Notes: generated from the sequence alone by a model not told the origin. Shown: positions 1 through 7,047, counted from the first letter of the stretch. The stretch is DNA of 19,136 nt from CAYLKS01 sp964384205 [NCBI: uncultured bacterium] (GCA_964384205.1 CAYLKS010000056.1:1-19136); one strand, 5' to 3'. Made by a program: numbers and translations.

Positions 1-312
1 GTATATTAGATTTCAAACCTATAATCGTGGATAATGAACTTGACAAATACTTTAATTTTTGATATGATTTGCTTAAAGGGGATACCTTCTCTCTTATATT
101 CCCAATAATACTATAAAAAATAAAAAACATATTCCCATAACATTTACTTGAGTAGAAACCTTAGTAGTAATTTAATTGACTACAATAATAAAAAATAGAT
201 TTTTGTATATAATAAATTAATTGAGAGAATTGATAATCTACCAAATAATATTTGAAGATATATAAAATTTGAAAATAATAATATTTATTAAAATACAGAA
301 GAAACTAAATTA
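1..312. other. A+T-rich region with no convincing gene
   Basis: This stretch lies downstream of the minus-strand sensor-like gene and is extremely A+T-rich. No ribosome-binding-site-plus-ORF combination stands out. A plus-strand frame is open from base 3 to a TGA at 60-62 (19 codons ending VDNELDKYFNF) and has gene-like composition, so it could be the C-terminus of a convergent gene starting outside the window. A minus-strand frame is open from an ATG at 128-130 to the window edge (43 codons), but it is Ser/Leu-rich, as antisense shadows often are, and lacks a good ribosome binding site. Neither is called. No G+C-rich terminator hairpin is visible. The one strong signal is the plus-strand promoter-like element at 40-68. 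Confidence 0.6.
40..68 (+). promoter_or_regulatory. Sigma-70-type promoter, near consensus, extended -10
   Basis: The sequence shows TTGACA at 40-45, exactly 17 bases, then TATGAT at 63-68. A TG at 60-61, one base before the -10 hexamer, makes an extended -10. This gives a perfect -35, five of six -10 matches and optimal spacing. Transcription would begin near base 75 and run rightward. No plus-strand gene follows, so the RNA would be a short noncoding transcript or antisense to the sensor-like gene at 313-1365. A chance match in A+T-rich DNA is possible but unlikely at this quality. Confidence 0.5.
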
Positions 313-1365
313 TTAAAGTTCTACAATTATTAAAAATTCCTTATAATAGCCTTTAACCTCAAAGTTTTTTAAAGTAATCAATATATCACGTTTCAGATAA
401 TTACTTAAAACATCAGATTTAATATTTATACTGAAATTATTATCATAAACAATATTATAAATTTCATTAAAAAAATCTTTATTAATATTTTTCAAATTTT
501 TTCCAATATCATCAATTTTAAAAAAAAGATATTTAACACTTAATTGGTTTAACTTCAAAATCTTAAAATTTTCATCTAATGAAATAATAGGTTTATCTAC
601 AAAATCAATAAAAAAATCTACTTTTTTCTGCTGATGGTTAATCTTTTGCTTATATTCAAGCAAAATACTACTTACTCTTAAAAATATATTATTCACTTTT
701 TTGATCAAATCAGTTAACTCAGAAAAATGTACTCCCTGCTTTAGTTCTAACTTACCTATACTTAATGTATTATAATTAATCTCCTTAATAATATGTCCTA
801 ATGAAGCTAAAAATCTTCCCGGAACATAGTAAATTAAAAATAAAGAAAATAATAATAATATCAAAATTTCAAAAAAGATTAACCAATTTAATATTTTAAC
901 AATACGAGAAATAGATTCTAAATAAAAAGATATTTTATTATTTATTAAATTCAATTTAAAATTTATTTCTTTCTCATAAGAGGAGAGTAAATTATAATAT
1001 TTTTCATCAAAATTTTTTGCTCTTTTTATTGTTTCCAGATTAGAAATAAAAATTTCTAAATCTACGTTATTAGAAGTATTAGAGGAATCATGTATTAACA
1101 AATTCTTTCTTTGTTTTATATAATCAATTAAAAATTTTAAAGAATCGCTATTATCAAAATATAATGGAATTTTTAATATTTTTTCTTTTATAAAAACTAA
1201 TTCTTGCTGTTTTTTTTCATTTTCAGCAAGTTTATTCTTATAATTAAAAATTTTATCTAAAATTCTTAAATCAAAAAATAAAAATGGTAATAATAATATA
1301 AGATTTATAAATATAATAATTAAAAATTTTTGTTTAAAAGAAGTAATTTTATTATAAGGTAGCAT
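313..1365 (-). CDS. Membrane-anchored sensor-like protein, HAMP-like and PAS-like, no output domain
   Basis: I do not recognise a specific family. The 350-residue product has a hydrophobic N-terminal segment (about 13-32), a charged, mostly helical stretch (33-155) that would be extracytoplasmic, and a second membrane segment (about 160-181). A HAMP-like linker follows (Pro182, then helical segments to about 235 with Glu216-Leu217). The C-terminal 100 residues read like a PAS fold: DKPIISLDENFKI, then an Asn in LNQLSVKYL, then IGKNL. The protein stops at the end of this fold. No His-kinase, GGDEF, phosphatase or methyl-accepting hairpin is seen. Its ATG lies 14 nt inside the end of cheA with no good Shine-Dalgarno, so translational coupling to cheA is likely. 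It is more A+T-rich than the ribosomal genes. The ORF is secure; the domain calls are by eye. Confidence 0.7.
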   Translation of the reverse strand: MLPYNKITSFKQKFLIIIFINLILLLPFLFFDLRILDKIFNYKNKLAENEKKQQELVFIKEKILKIPLYFDNSDSLKFLIDYIKQRKNLLIHDSSNTSNNVDLEIFISNLETIKRAKNFDEKYYNLLSSYEKEINFKLNLINNKISFYLESISRIVKILNWLIFFEILILLLFSLFLIYYVPGRFLASLGHIIKEINYNTLSIGKLELKQGVHFSELTDLIKKVNNIFLRVSSILLEYKQKINHQQKKVDFFIDFVDKPIISLDENFKILKLNQLSVKYLFFKIDDIGKNLKNINKDFFNEIYNIVYDNNFSINIKSDVLSNYLKRDILITLKNFEVKGYYKEFLIIVEL

Positions 1366-3316
1366 TTACGGTTGAGCCATATTTAGTAGCAATATCTACC
1401 AGATCTGAGACATTAACAATCAATCTTACTCTACCATCACCCATTATTGTAGCACCTGCAATACCAGTAGTGTCTTCAAAAAAGTCACCCAAAGACTTCA
1501 CAACAATTTCTTCCTGTCCTAATAATCCATCTACAACAAGACCAATACGCTTTTCTGCAATTCCTAATACCACAACATATACATATTCTTTTTCCTGCCA
1601 ATTTGAATTTACATCAAAAACATCAGCAAGAGAAATAAGAGGTATAATTTCTTCTCTCAATTTATATACAAAATTATTTTTAACAGTTTTTACATCAGTA
1701 CGGAGAATTCTTACTGTTTCTATAACAGAAGCCAATGGTATAGCATAAACTTCATCTTTGACTCTAACTAATAGTGCCTGAATAATAGCTAATGTCAACG
1801 GAATCTTAATAGTAACAGTAGTTCCTTCTCCAATTTCACTTTCTACATCTATAATACCATTGAGTCTTTCTATGTTACTCTTCAAAACATCCATTCCTAC
1901 ACCACGACCAGAAATATTTGTAACTTTTTCAGCCGTAGAAAAACCAGGATGAAAAATTATATTTAGAATATCTTTTCTTGTCAACGAGCGAGCTTCTTCC
2001 TCAGTATATATGCCTTTTTCTATAGCTTTTTGCAAAATTTTTTCTGGATTAATGCCTCTACCATCATCTATTACTTTAACAACTATATAATTACCTTCAT
2101 GATAAGCTCTTAAAATAATTTTACCTTCTCTTGGTTTTCCTTCCTTCTCTCTTTCATCAGGTGGCTCAATCCCATGATCAACAGAATTTCTAATAGTATG
2201 CATTAAAGGATCTCCAATAATTTCTATAACAGATTTATCAAGTTCTGTCTCTTTTCCTTCCATTTCAAGTTTAATCTCTTTTTTAGCTTCTCTTGCTAAA
2301 TCCCTTACCATACGAGGAAATTTATTAAAAACATTAGATATAGGTAACATTCTTGTCTTCATCACTGCTAATTGAAGTTCAGTAGTAATCAAATCAATCT
2401 GAGAAGTGACCTCATCGTACAACTCAGTCAACTGTAATATATCTTCTCCAAATTTTTTCCTGGCTTTCCTCTGAGCCTGAGTTTCTTTAATACCATTATC
2501 CCCTTCTAATTTTTTATATACTTCTTCAAATTCTTTATGAGCTTCGGTTAATTTCTCTTTAAATATTTTATTAATCTCAACAAGCCTATTTCTACCAGGA
2601 ACTAATTCCTGAACTAAATTCATCACATTATCTATTCTTTTCAAATCTACTCTTATTGTTTGAATAGATTCAACTTCTTTCCTTTTTACACGTTTAGTAG
2701 CTTTATCTTGACTTTGAACAGTAGACTGCTTGGCTTTTTCTTGTTTTTCTGCTTTTTCTTCAATCTGTGATTCTTCCTTTTTTTCAAGCTGTTCTTCTTC
2801 TTTTTTAGCTTCTACCTTTTTTTCTTCTGGTTTTTCTTCAGAAAAAGATTTTTCATCAGATTTTTCTTCTTGTTTATTAGTCTGTTCCGCAATTTCTTCA
2901 CCCTGAGGTGATTCATTTAATATATTATCCAATTTATTAATAATAGATTGTATATCTATTGATTTATCTTCCTTATATGTTTCTTTGATACTTTCAAAAA
3001 TATTTTTAATAACATCTACTGACTCTAAGATAACATCCATTATTTCGGGAGTAACTTTAAGTTTTCCCTTTCTTAAAGCATCCAGGACACTCTCTGCATG
3101 ATGGGTAACCTTGGCCATTAAATCAAAATCTAAAAAAGAAGCTGCGCCTTTAATTGTATGTGCAGCTCTAAAAATTCTATTTAAAAGATCAGCATCTTCT
3201 TTATTTTCTTCAAGTTCTACAAGATTTTGATCAAGACTATCTATATGCTCTGCAACTTCAACTATAAAACTATCTATAATCTCCTTCATTTCATCCAATT
3301 CAAAATCTTCACTCAT
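1352..3316 (-). CDS. cheA: Chemotaxis-type histidine kinase CheA (P1-P3-P4-P5, no P2)
   Basis: CheA autophosphorylates a histidine in its P1 (Hpt) domain and passes the phosphate to CheY-type regulators under control of receptors and CheW. This 654-residue protein has P1 at about 5-130 with phospho-acceptor His53 in AAHTIKGAAS. Residues about 136-215 form a Lys/Glu-rich low-complexity linker, with no recognisable P2 response-regulator docking domain. P3 dimerisation helices span about 220-330. P4 (about 335-505) shows the N box (His373, Asn377, His381), the G1 motif DDGRG (417-421) and GRGVGMDVL (470-478). P5, a CheW-like domain, ends the protein (about 510-645, with GIAGATIMGDGRV). The ATG follows a GGGGG-type ribosome binding site. 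It lies 34 nt after the STAS gene and overlaps the next gene. No cheW, cheY, cheB or cheR is in view, so its pathway is unknown. Confidence 0.93.
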   Translation of the reverse strand: MSEDFELDEMKEIIDSFIVEVAEHIDSLDQNLVELEENKEDADLLNRIFRAAHTIKGAASFLDFDLMAKVTHHAESVLDALRKGKLKVTPEIMDVILESVDVIKNIFESIKETYKEDKSIDIQSIINKLDNILNESPQGEEIAEQTNKQEEKSDEKSFSEEKPEEKKVEAKKEEEQLEKKEESQIEEKAEKQEKAKQSTVQSQDKATKRVKRKEVESIQTIRVDLKRIDNVMNLVQELVPGRNRLVEINKIFKEKLTEAHKEFEEVYKKLEGDNGIKETQAQRKARKKFGEDILQLTELYDEVTSQIDLITTELQLAVMKTRMLPISNVFNKFPRMVRDLAREAKKEIKLEMEGKETELDKSVIEIIGDPLMHTIRNSVDHGIEPPDEREKEGKPREGKIILRAYHEGNYIVVKVIDDGRGINPEKILQKAIEKGIYTEEEARSLTRKDILNIIFHPGFSTAEKVTNISGRGVGMDVLKSNIERLNGIIDVESEIGEGTTVTIKIPLTLAIIQALLVRVKDEVYAIPLASVIETVRILRTDVKTVKNNFVYKLREEIIPLISLADVFDVNSNWQEKEYVYVVVLGIAEKRIGLVVDGLLGQEEIVVKSLGDFFEDTTGIAGATIMGDGRVRLIVNVSDLVDIATKYGSTVNATL

Positions 3317-3337
3317 ACATACCCCCTTTTCTCTTAT

Positions 3338-3367
3338 ATTATAGGAAAAATCAATTTTCTAATTCAA
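3338..3367 (-). promoter_or_regulatory. Possible cheA promoter
   Basis: On the minus strand, TTGAAT (3362-3367) is followed after 18 bases by a perfect TATAAT (3338-3343). The -10 lies in the gap between the STAS gene and cheA, and the -35 lies in the last codons of the STAS gene. Transcription would start near 3331, leaving a short leader of about 15 nt that includes the purine-rich cheA ribosome binding site. TATAAT-like strings are common in A+T-rich DNA, so this is tentative. Confidence 0.3.
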
Positions 3368-3698
3368 AACTTGCAACTGCTCTATCAACAGATTTATAAG
3401 TTTGAAATACTGTAATTAATTTAGTAATATTCAAAAGAGAATCTAATTTTTCTGTTATATTAGCTAATCTAATATCCCCGCCATTATTTCTTGCAGTAGT
3501 TAAACAAGCCATAATAGCGCCTAACCCCGTACTATTAATCCATTTTATATTAGAAAAATCCATCACTATATTTTTAAATCCATCATTTATTAAAGTCTTT
3601 ATCCTCTCCTGTAAATTCGCAGAGTCTTCACCTCCCATTAAATTACCGCTCAAATATAAAACAGGTATTTTTCCCTTAAATTCTTCTTTTATTTTCAT
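3351..3698 (-). CDS. Single-domain STAS protein (anti-sigma factor antagonist-like)
   Basis: The 115-residue product is one STAS domain with the SpoIIAA/RsbV pattern: an N-terminal strand with LYLSGNLMGGED, a helix, the strand NIVMDFSNIKWI, then the switch motif INSTGLGAI (54-62) and C-terminal helices. By alignment with Bacillus SpoIIAA (Asp57-Ser58-Ser59), Ser56 here is the candidate phosphorylation site; it is preceded by Asn55 rather than Asp and followed by Thr57. In known partner-switching systems an anti-sigma kinase phosphorylates this serine, but no such kinase or sigma factor is in the window. The gene starts 29 nt after the terminator hairpin with a strong AGGAGG site, and cheA follows 34 nt later. 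Identity as a STAS protein is firm. Its target is unknown and could be CheA signalling rather than a sigma factor. Confidence 0.88.
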   Translation of the reverse strand: MKIKEEFKGKIPVLYLSGNLMGGEDSANLQERIKTLINDGFKNIVMDFSNIKWINSTGLGAIMACLTTARNNGGDIRLANITEKLDSLLNITKLITVFQTYKSVDRAVASFELEN

Positions 3699-3726
3699 AC
3701 ATCCTCCTCTTTAAATAATAAAGGGA

Positions 3727-3752
3727 GTCCCGATATAAACTTATATCGGGAC
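3727..3752 (-). terminator. Rho-independent terminator or attenuator after rplQ
   Basis: A perfect inverted repeat has 12-bp arms (3727-3738 and 3741-3752, outer bases GTCCCGATATAA) around a two-base centre. It lies 15 nt past the rplQ stop. On the minus strand it is followed by CTCCCTTTATTATTT, a T-rich but interrupted tract, so termination of the ribosomal operon may be partial. Only weaker T-richness follows on the plus strand. It is the strongest hairpin I see between genes in the window and separates the translation genes from the STAS-cheA block. Confidence 0.75.
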
Positions 3753-3756
3753 ATAT

Positions 3757-3776
3757 AATAAATAATATTATTTATT
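3757..3776. repeat. Perfect 20-bp A/T palindrome over the rplQ stop
   Basis: The sequence from 3757 to 3776 is its own reverse complement (arms AATAAATAAT and ATTATTTATT). It contains the rplQ TAA stop codon and sits 4 nt from the terminator hairpin. It is pure A/T, so it may be compositional chance, a weak second hairpin in the mRNA end, or a protein site. Confidence 0.4.
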
Positions 3777-4397
3777 TTCTGTAGATTCTTCTTCAGTTGT
3801 TGGGGACTCTTCTACTTTATCTGCACTTTGACTATCTTCTTTGACTTCTACATCAGAATTTTTAGTTTCAGTCTCTTCTGTTTTCACTTCTTTATTTTCT
3901 GCAACTTCTTCTTTTTTATTATTTAATTCTTCTTCCTTTCCTCCAGCAGAAGTCTCAACTTTTTCTACTGAAGCAGAAGCTTTTTTCTTCCCTTTTCTAT
4001 TAATATATTCATTATAATTAAGACCTTCGGCATTAATCAACTTCACCAAACTAATCTCAGCATTATCACCTTTTCTGAACCCATATTTTAGAATACGCAA
4101 ATAGCCACCATTTCTATCATAATACAATGGAGCTATTTTGTCAAATAAAAAATTTACAGCATCTTTTTTTGCTCTTGAGCTTGTTTTTAATTTTGCCAAA
4201 ACAATTCTTCTTGAATGAACATCACCTTTCTTTGCAAAAGTAATAAGCCTTTCAGCAAATTCTCGCAATGCTTTAGCTTTAGCGGTAGTTGTCTTTATTT
4301 CTCCATGAATAAATAATGACACCGCCATATTAGCAAGCATTAGTTTTCTATGCGCTGCTTTTTTACTTAATTTATGTACTTTTTTTTGATGCCTCAT
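3768..4397 (-). CDS. rplQ: 50S ribosomal protein L17 with long charged C-terminal tail
   Basis: L17 binds 23S rRNA near the peptide exit tunnel side of the large subunit. Residues 1 to about 123 are the normal L17 core, opening MRHQKKVHKLSKKAAHR, with the basic HGEIKTTTAKAKALREFAE segment. Most bacterial L17 proteins are about 115-140 residues; this one has 209. The extra ~75-80 residues after NRKGKKKA are a low-complexity tail dominated by Glu, Lys, Ser and Thr with a net acidic end. Extensions of L17 are known in some phyla, notably the Bacteroidetes-Chlorobi group, but this tail is longer. It is the last gene of the alpha segment, starting 18 nt after rpoA, with the terminator directly downstream. 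Confidence 0.96.
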   Translation of the reverse strand: MRHQKKVHKLSKKAAHRKLMLANMAVSLFIHGEIKTTTAKAKALREFAERLITFAKKGDVHSRRIVLAKLKTSSRAKKDAVNFLFDKIAPLYYDRNGGYLRILKYGFRKGDNAEISLVKLINAEGLNYNEYINRKGKKKASASVEKVETSAGGKEEELNNKKEEVAENKEVKTEETETKNSDVEVKEDSQSADKVEESPTTEEESTENK

Positions 4398-4415
4398 ATC
4401 TTTTCCACCTTCTTT

Positions 4416-5441
4416 TTAATTCTCATCGTTTTCTGAATTACTAGTAATATTAAGTTCTTCAATTTCTTTTTCCGATAGGTAATTACTTAAATCTAAACCA
4501 AAATGTAAGCCCATATCCTGCAAAATAGAATTTAATTCAGACAAAGATTTTCTTCCAAAATTTCTAAATTTTAACATTTCATTTTCTGTTTTCTGTACAA
4601 GCTGTCCAATTGTAGTAATATTTGCTGCTTTTAAACAATTCTGAGATCTAACAGAAAGTTCGAGATCATCAACACTTCTTTTTAGTAACTTTTTAATTCT
4701 TTCTTTTTCTTCATCAAATTCTTCTTCAATAATCTCTTTTGGCTTCTCATTAAAATTAATAAGAAGCCCCACTAAATCCTTTAATATTTTTGCAGCATAT
4801 CCTACTGCATCATCTGGACTAATGCTTCCATCAGTATGAACTTCAAATATTAATTTATCATAATCAACATCTTGTTCAACTCTTGTTTTTTCTACATGAA
4901 AAACAGCATTAGTTACAGGTGAAAATAATCCATCTATAAAAATAGTACCTGTAGGAGCCTGTGGTCTTTTTAATTTTTCCGCGGGAATAAAACCTTTATC
5001 ATGCTTAACATCCATTTCCATTTTTAAATAACCATCATCTGCTAAAGTAGCAATATACTGATCTGGATTTAAAATTTCTACTTCCGGATTCTTTAAAATA
5101 TCAGCAGCAGTAACCACCTTGGGACCTTTTACCTCTAAAAATAATTTCTGAGGATAATCAGATAACAATTTCACTCTAACCTTTTTTATATTAAGAATCA
5201 GCTCTACCACATCTTCCTTTATGCCATTAATTGTAGAAAACTCATGTGATGCATCCTGTATAACAACAGAATAAATAGCAGAGCCCGGTATAGAAGATAA
5301 CAAAACCCTTCTTAAGGCATTTCCTATAGTAGTACCAAAACCACGTTCTAAAGGTTCCATTACAAACTTCCCATACGTATCAGTAAACGTACTATGATCC
5401 CATTCGATTTGGGGTAGTATATTTTTTTGTAAATACTTCAT
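4416..5441 (-). CDS. rpoA: DNA-directed RNA polymerase subunit alpha
   Basis: Alpha dimerises to scaffold beta and beta-prime, and its C-terminal domain binds UP elements and activators. The N-terminal domain carries EPLERGFGTTIGNALRRVLL. After an acidic linker (EEEFDEEKER) the C-terminal domain shows LELSVRSQNCLKAA with the DNA-contacting arginine (Arg265 counted from the chosen start, the same number as in E. coli), followed by the FGRKSL helix. I chose the ATG at 5439-5441 (341 residues). An in-frame TTG two codons upstream (5445-5447) is possible, being 4 nt from the AAGGAG site while the ATG is 10 nt away. The gene sits between rpsD and rplQ as in most bacterial alpha operons. Confidence 0.97.
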   Translation of the reverse strand: MKYLQKNILPQIEWDHSTFTDTYGKFVMEPLERGFGTTIGNALRRVLLSSIPGSAIYSVVIQDASHEFSTINGIKEDVVELILNIKKVRVKLLSDYPQKLFLEVKGPKVVTAADILKNPEVEILNPDQYIATLADDGYLKMEMDVKHDKGFIPAEKLKRPQAPTGTIFIDGLFSPVTNAVFHVEKTRVEQDVDYDKLIFEVHTDGSISPDDAVGYAAKILKDLVGLLINFNEKPKEIIEEEFDEEKERIKKLLKRSVDDLELSVRSQNCLKAANITTIGQLVQKTENEMLKFRNFGRKSLSELNSILQDMGLHFGLDLSNYLSEKEIEELNITSNSENDEN

Positions 5442-5470
5442 ATACAATCTTCTCCTTAATAATGGAGGGA

Positions 5471-6100
5471 TTATTTAGAATACAATTCTACGATTAATTG
5501 TTCATTCGCATTTAAAGGAATCTCTTCTCGTGTTGGATAGGCCACATAAGTGCCTTCTAATTTTGGTTTATTAACTTCTAACCATGGCAATTCCTTTTTT
5601 CTTGCTGCTAACTTCATTGAAGATTGAACAATATCCAACTGTTTACTTTTTTCTTTAACTTCTATCTTGTCACCAATTTTTACCAAAAAAGAAGGGATAT
5701 TCACTGTTTTGCCGTTTACAAGTATATGCTTATGTAATACTAACTGTCTTGCCGCTTTTATGGAAGGAGCAAACCCCATTCTATACACAACAACATCTAA
5801 TCGTCTTTCAAGTAAAATTAAAAGATTTGTACCAGTAATACCTTTCATTTTACTTGCTTTAAAGAAATAATTTTTAAATTGCTTTTCTAATACTCCATAA
5901 TATCTTTTAACTTTTTGTTTTTCTCTTAACTGCAATCCATATTCAGTAATTTTTTTTCTCCTCCCAACACCATGCTGTCCCGGAGGGTAATTCCTTTTTG
6001 TTAAAGCACATTTATCTGTAAAACAACGTGCTCCTTTTAAAAATAATTTTTGACCTTCACGTCTGCACAATTTACAAGCAGGTCCGATATATCTTGCCAT
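5471..6100 (-). CDS. rpsD: 30S ribosomal protein S4, zinc-binding type
   Basis: S4 is a primary 16S rRNA binder that nucleates the 30S body and contributes to decoding accuracy; in enterobacteria it also represses the alpha operon. The 209-residue protein begins [16 protein letters not shown] and has four cysteines (9, 12, 26, 31) forming the N-terminal zinc site of the C+ type. The S4 RNA-binding fold follows, with [14 protein letters not shown] and the [17 protein letters not shown] segment. The ATG follows a GGAGGAAC-type site 18 nt after rpsK. It is unremarkable apart from retaining the metal site. Confidence 0.98.
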   Translation of the reverse strand: MARYIGPACKLCRREGQKLFLKGARCFTDKCALTKRNYPPGQHGVGRRKKITEYGLQLREKQKVKRYYGVLEKQFKNYFFKASKMKGITGTNLLILLERRLDVVVYRMGFAPSIKAARQLVLHKHILVNGKTVNIPSFLVKIGDKIEVKEKSKQLDIVQSSMKLAARKKELPWLEVNKPKLEGTYVAYPTREEIPLNANEQLIVELYSK

Positions 6101-6118
6101 CTAATGTTCCTCCTGTAT

Positions 6119-6514
6119 TTATACTCTACGTCTTTTAGGTGGTCTGCAACCATTATGGGGAATAGGGGTTATATCACGGATAGATTTTATCTTAAAACCT
6201 ACATTCTGCAATGTACGAACTGCTGATTCTCTACCACCACCTGGTCCTTTAACATAAACATCTAAATAGCGTACGCCAAGATTATAAGCTTCTTTTCCAG
6301 CATCTTCAGCTGCAAGCTGTGCACTAAAAGGAGTACTTTTTCTGGACCCTTTAAAGCCTACTTTTCCACCAGAACTCCAGGAAACAACACCACCTTTCTG
6401 ATCTGTAATACTTACAATAGTATTATTAAATGTTGTTTTAATATATGCTCTACCATAAGCATCTACTTTTATATCTCTTTTTTTTCTTCTTGCTCTTCTT
6501 GACTTAGCAACCAT
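6119..6514 (-). CDS. rpsK: 30S ribosomal protein S11
   Basis: S11 lines the 30S platform and helps shape the E site and mRNA exit. The 131-residue protein has the conserved core [19 protein letters not shown], the [14 protein letters not shown] loop and the C-terminal [17 protein letters not shown], all diagnostic. It lies between rpsM (18-nt gap) and rpsD and has an AAGGAGG site before its ATG. Confidence 0.99.
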   Translation of the reverse strand: MVAKSRRARRKKRDIKVDAYGRAYIKTTFNNTIVSITDQKGGVVSWSSGGKVGFKGSRKSTPFSAQLAAEDAGKEAYNLGVRYLDVYVKGPGGGRESAVRTLQNVGFKIKSIRDITPIPHNGCRPPKRRRV

Positions 6515-6532
6515 TTTTTATTATTCCTCCTT

Positions 6533-6901
6533 TTATTTTTTCTTTCCAACAGTATATCGTTTTGGTCCTTTTCGGGTTCGAGCATTCGTATGAGTTCTTT
6601 GTCCTCTTACAGGAAGGCCAACTCTATGTCTCAATCCCCTATAACATGCTATATCCATCAATCTTTTTATATTCATACTTATCTCTGTTCTCAAACTACC
6701 TTCTACTTTATAATTATTTTCAATAACCTTTCTAATAGAATTTATTTCATTTTCTGTTAAATCTTGTATTTTTTTATCATAAGGTATATTGCATTCATCT
6801 AAAATCTTTTTTGCAGTAGTTCTGCCTATACCAAAAATATAGGTCAAACCAATGAATGCTCTTTTTGTTTTCGGTAAATCAATTCCAGCAATACGAGCCA
6901 A
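6533..6901 (-). CDS. rpsM: 30S ribosomal protein S13 (TTG start)
   Basis: S13 sits in the 30S head, contacts P-site tRNA through its C-terminal tail and forms intersubunit bridges. The 122-residue protein opens [26 protein letters not shown] and ends with the [20 protein letters not shown] motif and basic tail. The start codon is TTG (6899-6901), placed 7 nt after an AAGGAGG site; the family start MARIAGID matches it exactly, so no ATG alternative is needed. It follows rpmJ by 15 nt. Confidence 0.98.
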   Translation of the reverse strand: MARIAGIDLPKTKRAFIGLTYIFGIGRTTAKKILDECNIPYDKKIQDLTENEINSIRKVIENNYKVEGSLRTEISMNIKRLMDIACYRGLRHRVGLPVRGQRTHTNARTRKGPKRYTVGKKK

Positions 6902-6916
6902 TTTTATCCTCCTTAA

Positions 6917-7033
6917 TTAACCCTGTCTTTGTTTATGTTTAGGATTTCGTTTACAAATTACATAAACTTTACCTTTACGCCTGATAATCTTACAATATTC
7001 ACATCTTTTTTTTACACTAGCCTGAACTTTCAT
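6917..7033 (-). CDS. rpmJ: 50S ribosomal protein L36, 38-residue zinc type
   Basis: This very short gene encodes 38 residues beginning [19 protein letters not shown] and ending KHKQRQG. L36 is a zinc-ribbon protein near the base of the L7/L12 stalk region of the 50S subunit. Cys11, Cys14, Cys27 and His33 supply the metal ligands, the histidine one position later than in the common 37-residue form because of an extra residue in CKRNPKH. The 38-residue length is known in some phyla. The ATG at 7031-7033 follows an AAGGAAGG site 14 nt after infA, in the usual infA-rpmJ-rpsM order. Confidence 0.97.
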   Translation of the reverse strand: MKVQASVKKRCEYCKIIRRKGKVYVICKRNPKHKQRQG

Positions 7034-7047
7034 TGTTACCTTCCTTT

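Noticed and set aside
3-62. Plus-strand open frame running in from the left edge (19 codons, ending VDNELDKYFNF, TGA)
   Set aside because: Composition is gene-like and it could be the tail of a convergent gene, but it is too short to identify and overlaps the promoter-like element. It is noted in the 1-312 entry instead of being called.
1-130. Minus-strand open frame from ATG at 128-130 to the window edge
   Set aside because: It is 43 codons, Ser/Leu-rich, has no good ribosome binding site, lies 183 nt past the previous gene and competes with the plus-strand frame. It is probably an antisense shadow.
98-140. Two imperfect copies of ATATTCCCA about 30 bases apart
   Set aside because: Short, only two copies and in A/T-rich DNA. 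This is not evidence of an array or an operator.
164-183. Small inverted repeat GTAGT ... ACTAC in the left intergenic region
   Set aside because: A five-base stem with a ten-base A/T loop and no T-tract on the relevant side is too weak for a terminator.
1470-1748. Plus-strand open frame antisense to the CheA C-terminus
   Set aside because: It lies wholly opposite conserved P5 codons, has a Ser/Thr-rich composition and no ribosome binding site, as expected of a shadow. The same applies to plus-strand frames opposite secY (9379-9693), rplV (15651-15974) and rplD (17651-17968).
313-3698. Mobile element, CRISPR, tRNA or rRNA, or anti-phage system in the window
   Set aside because: No terminal repeats, transposase, integrase, regularly spaced repeats, tRNA-like cloverleaf or defence domains were seen. 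The content is housekeeping translation genes plus a signalling block.
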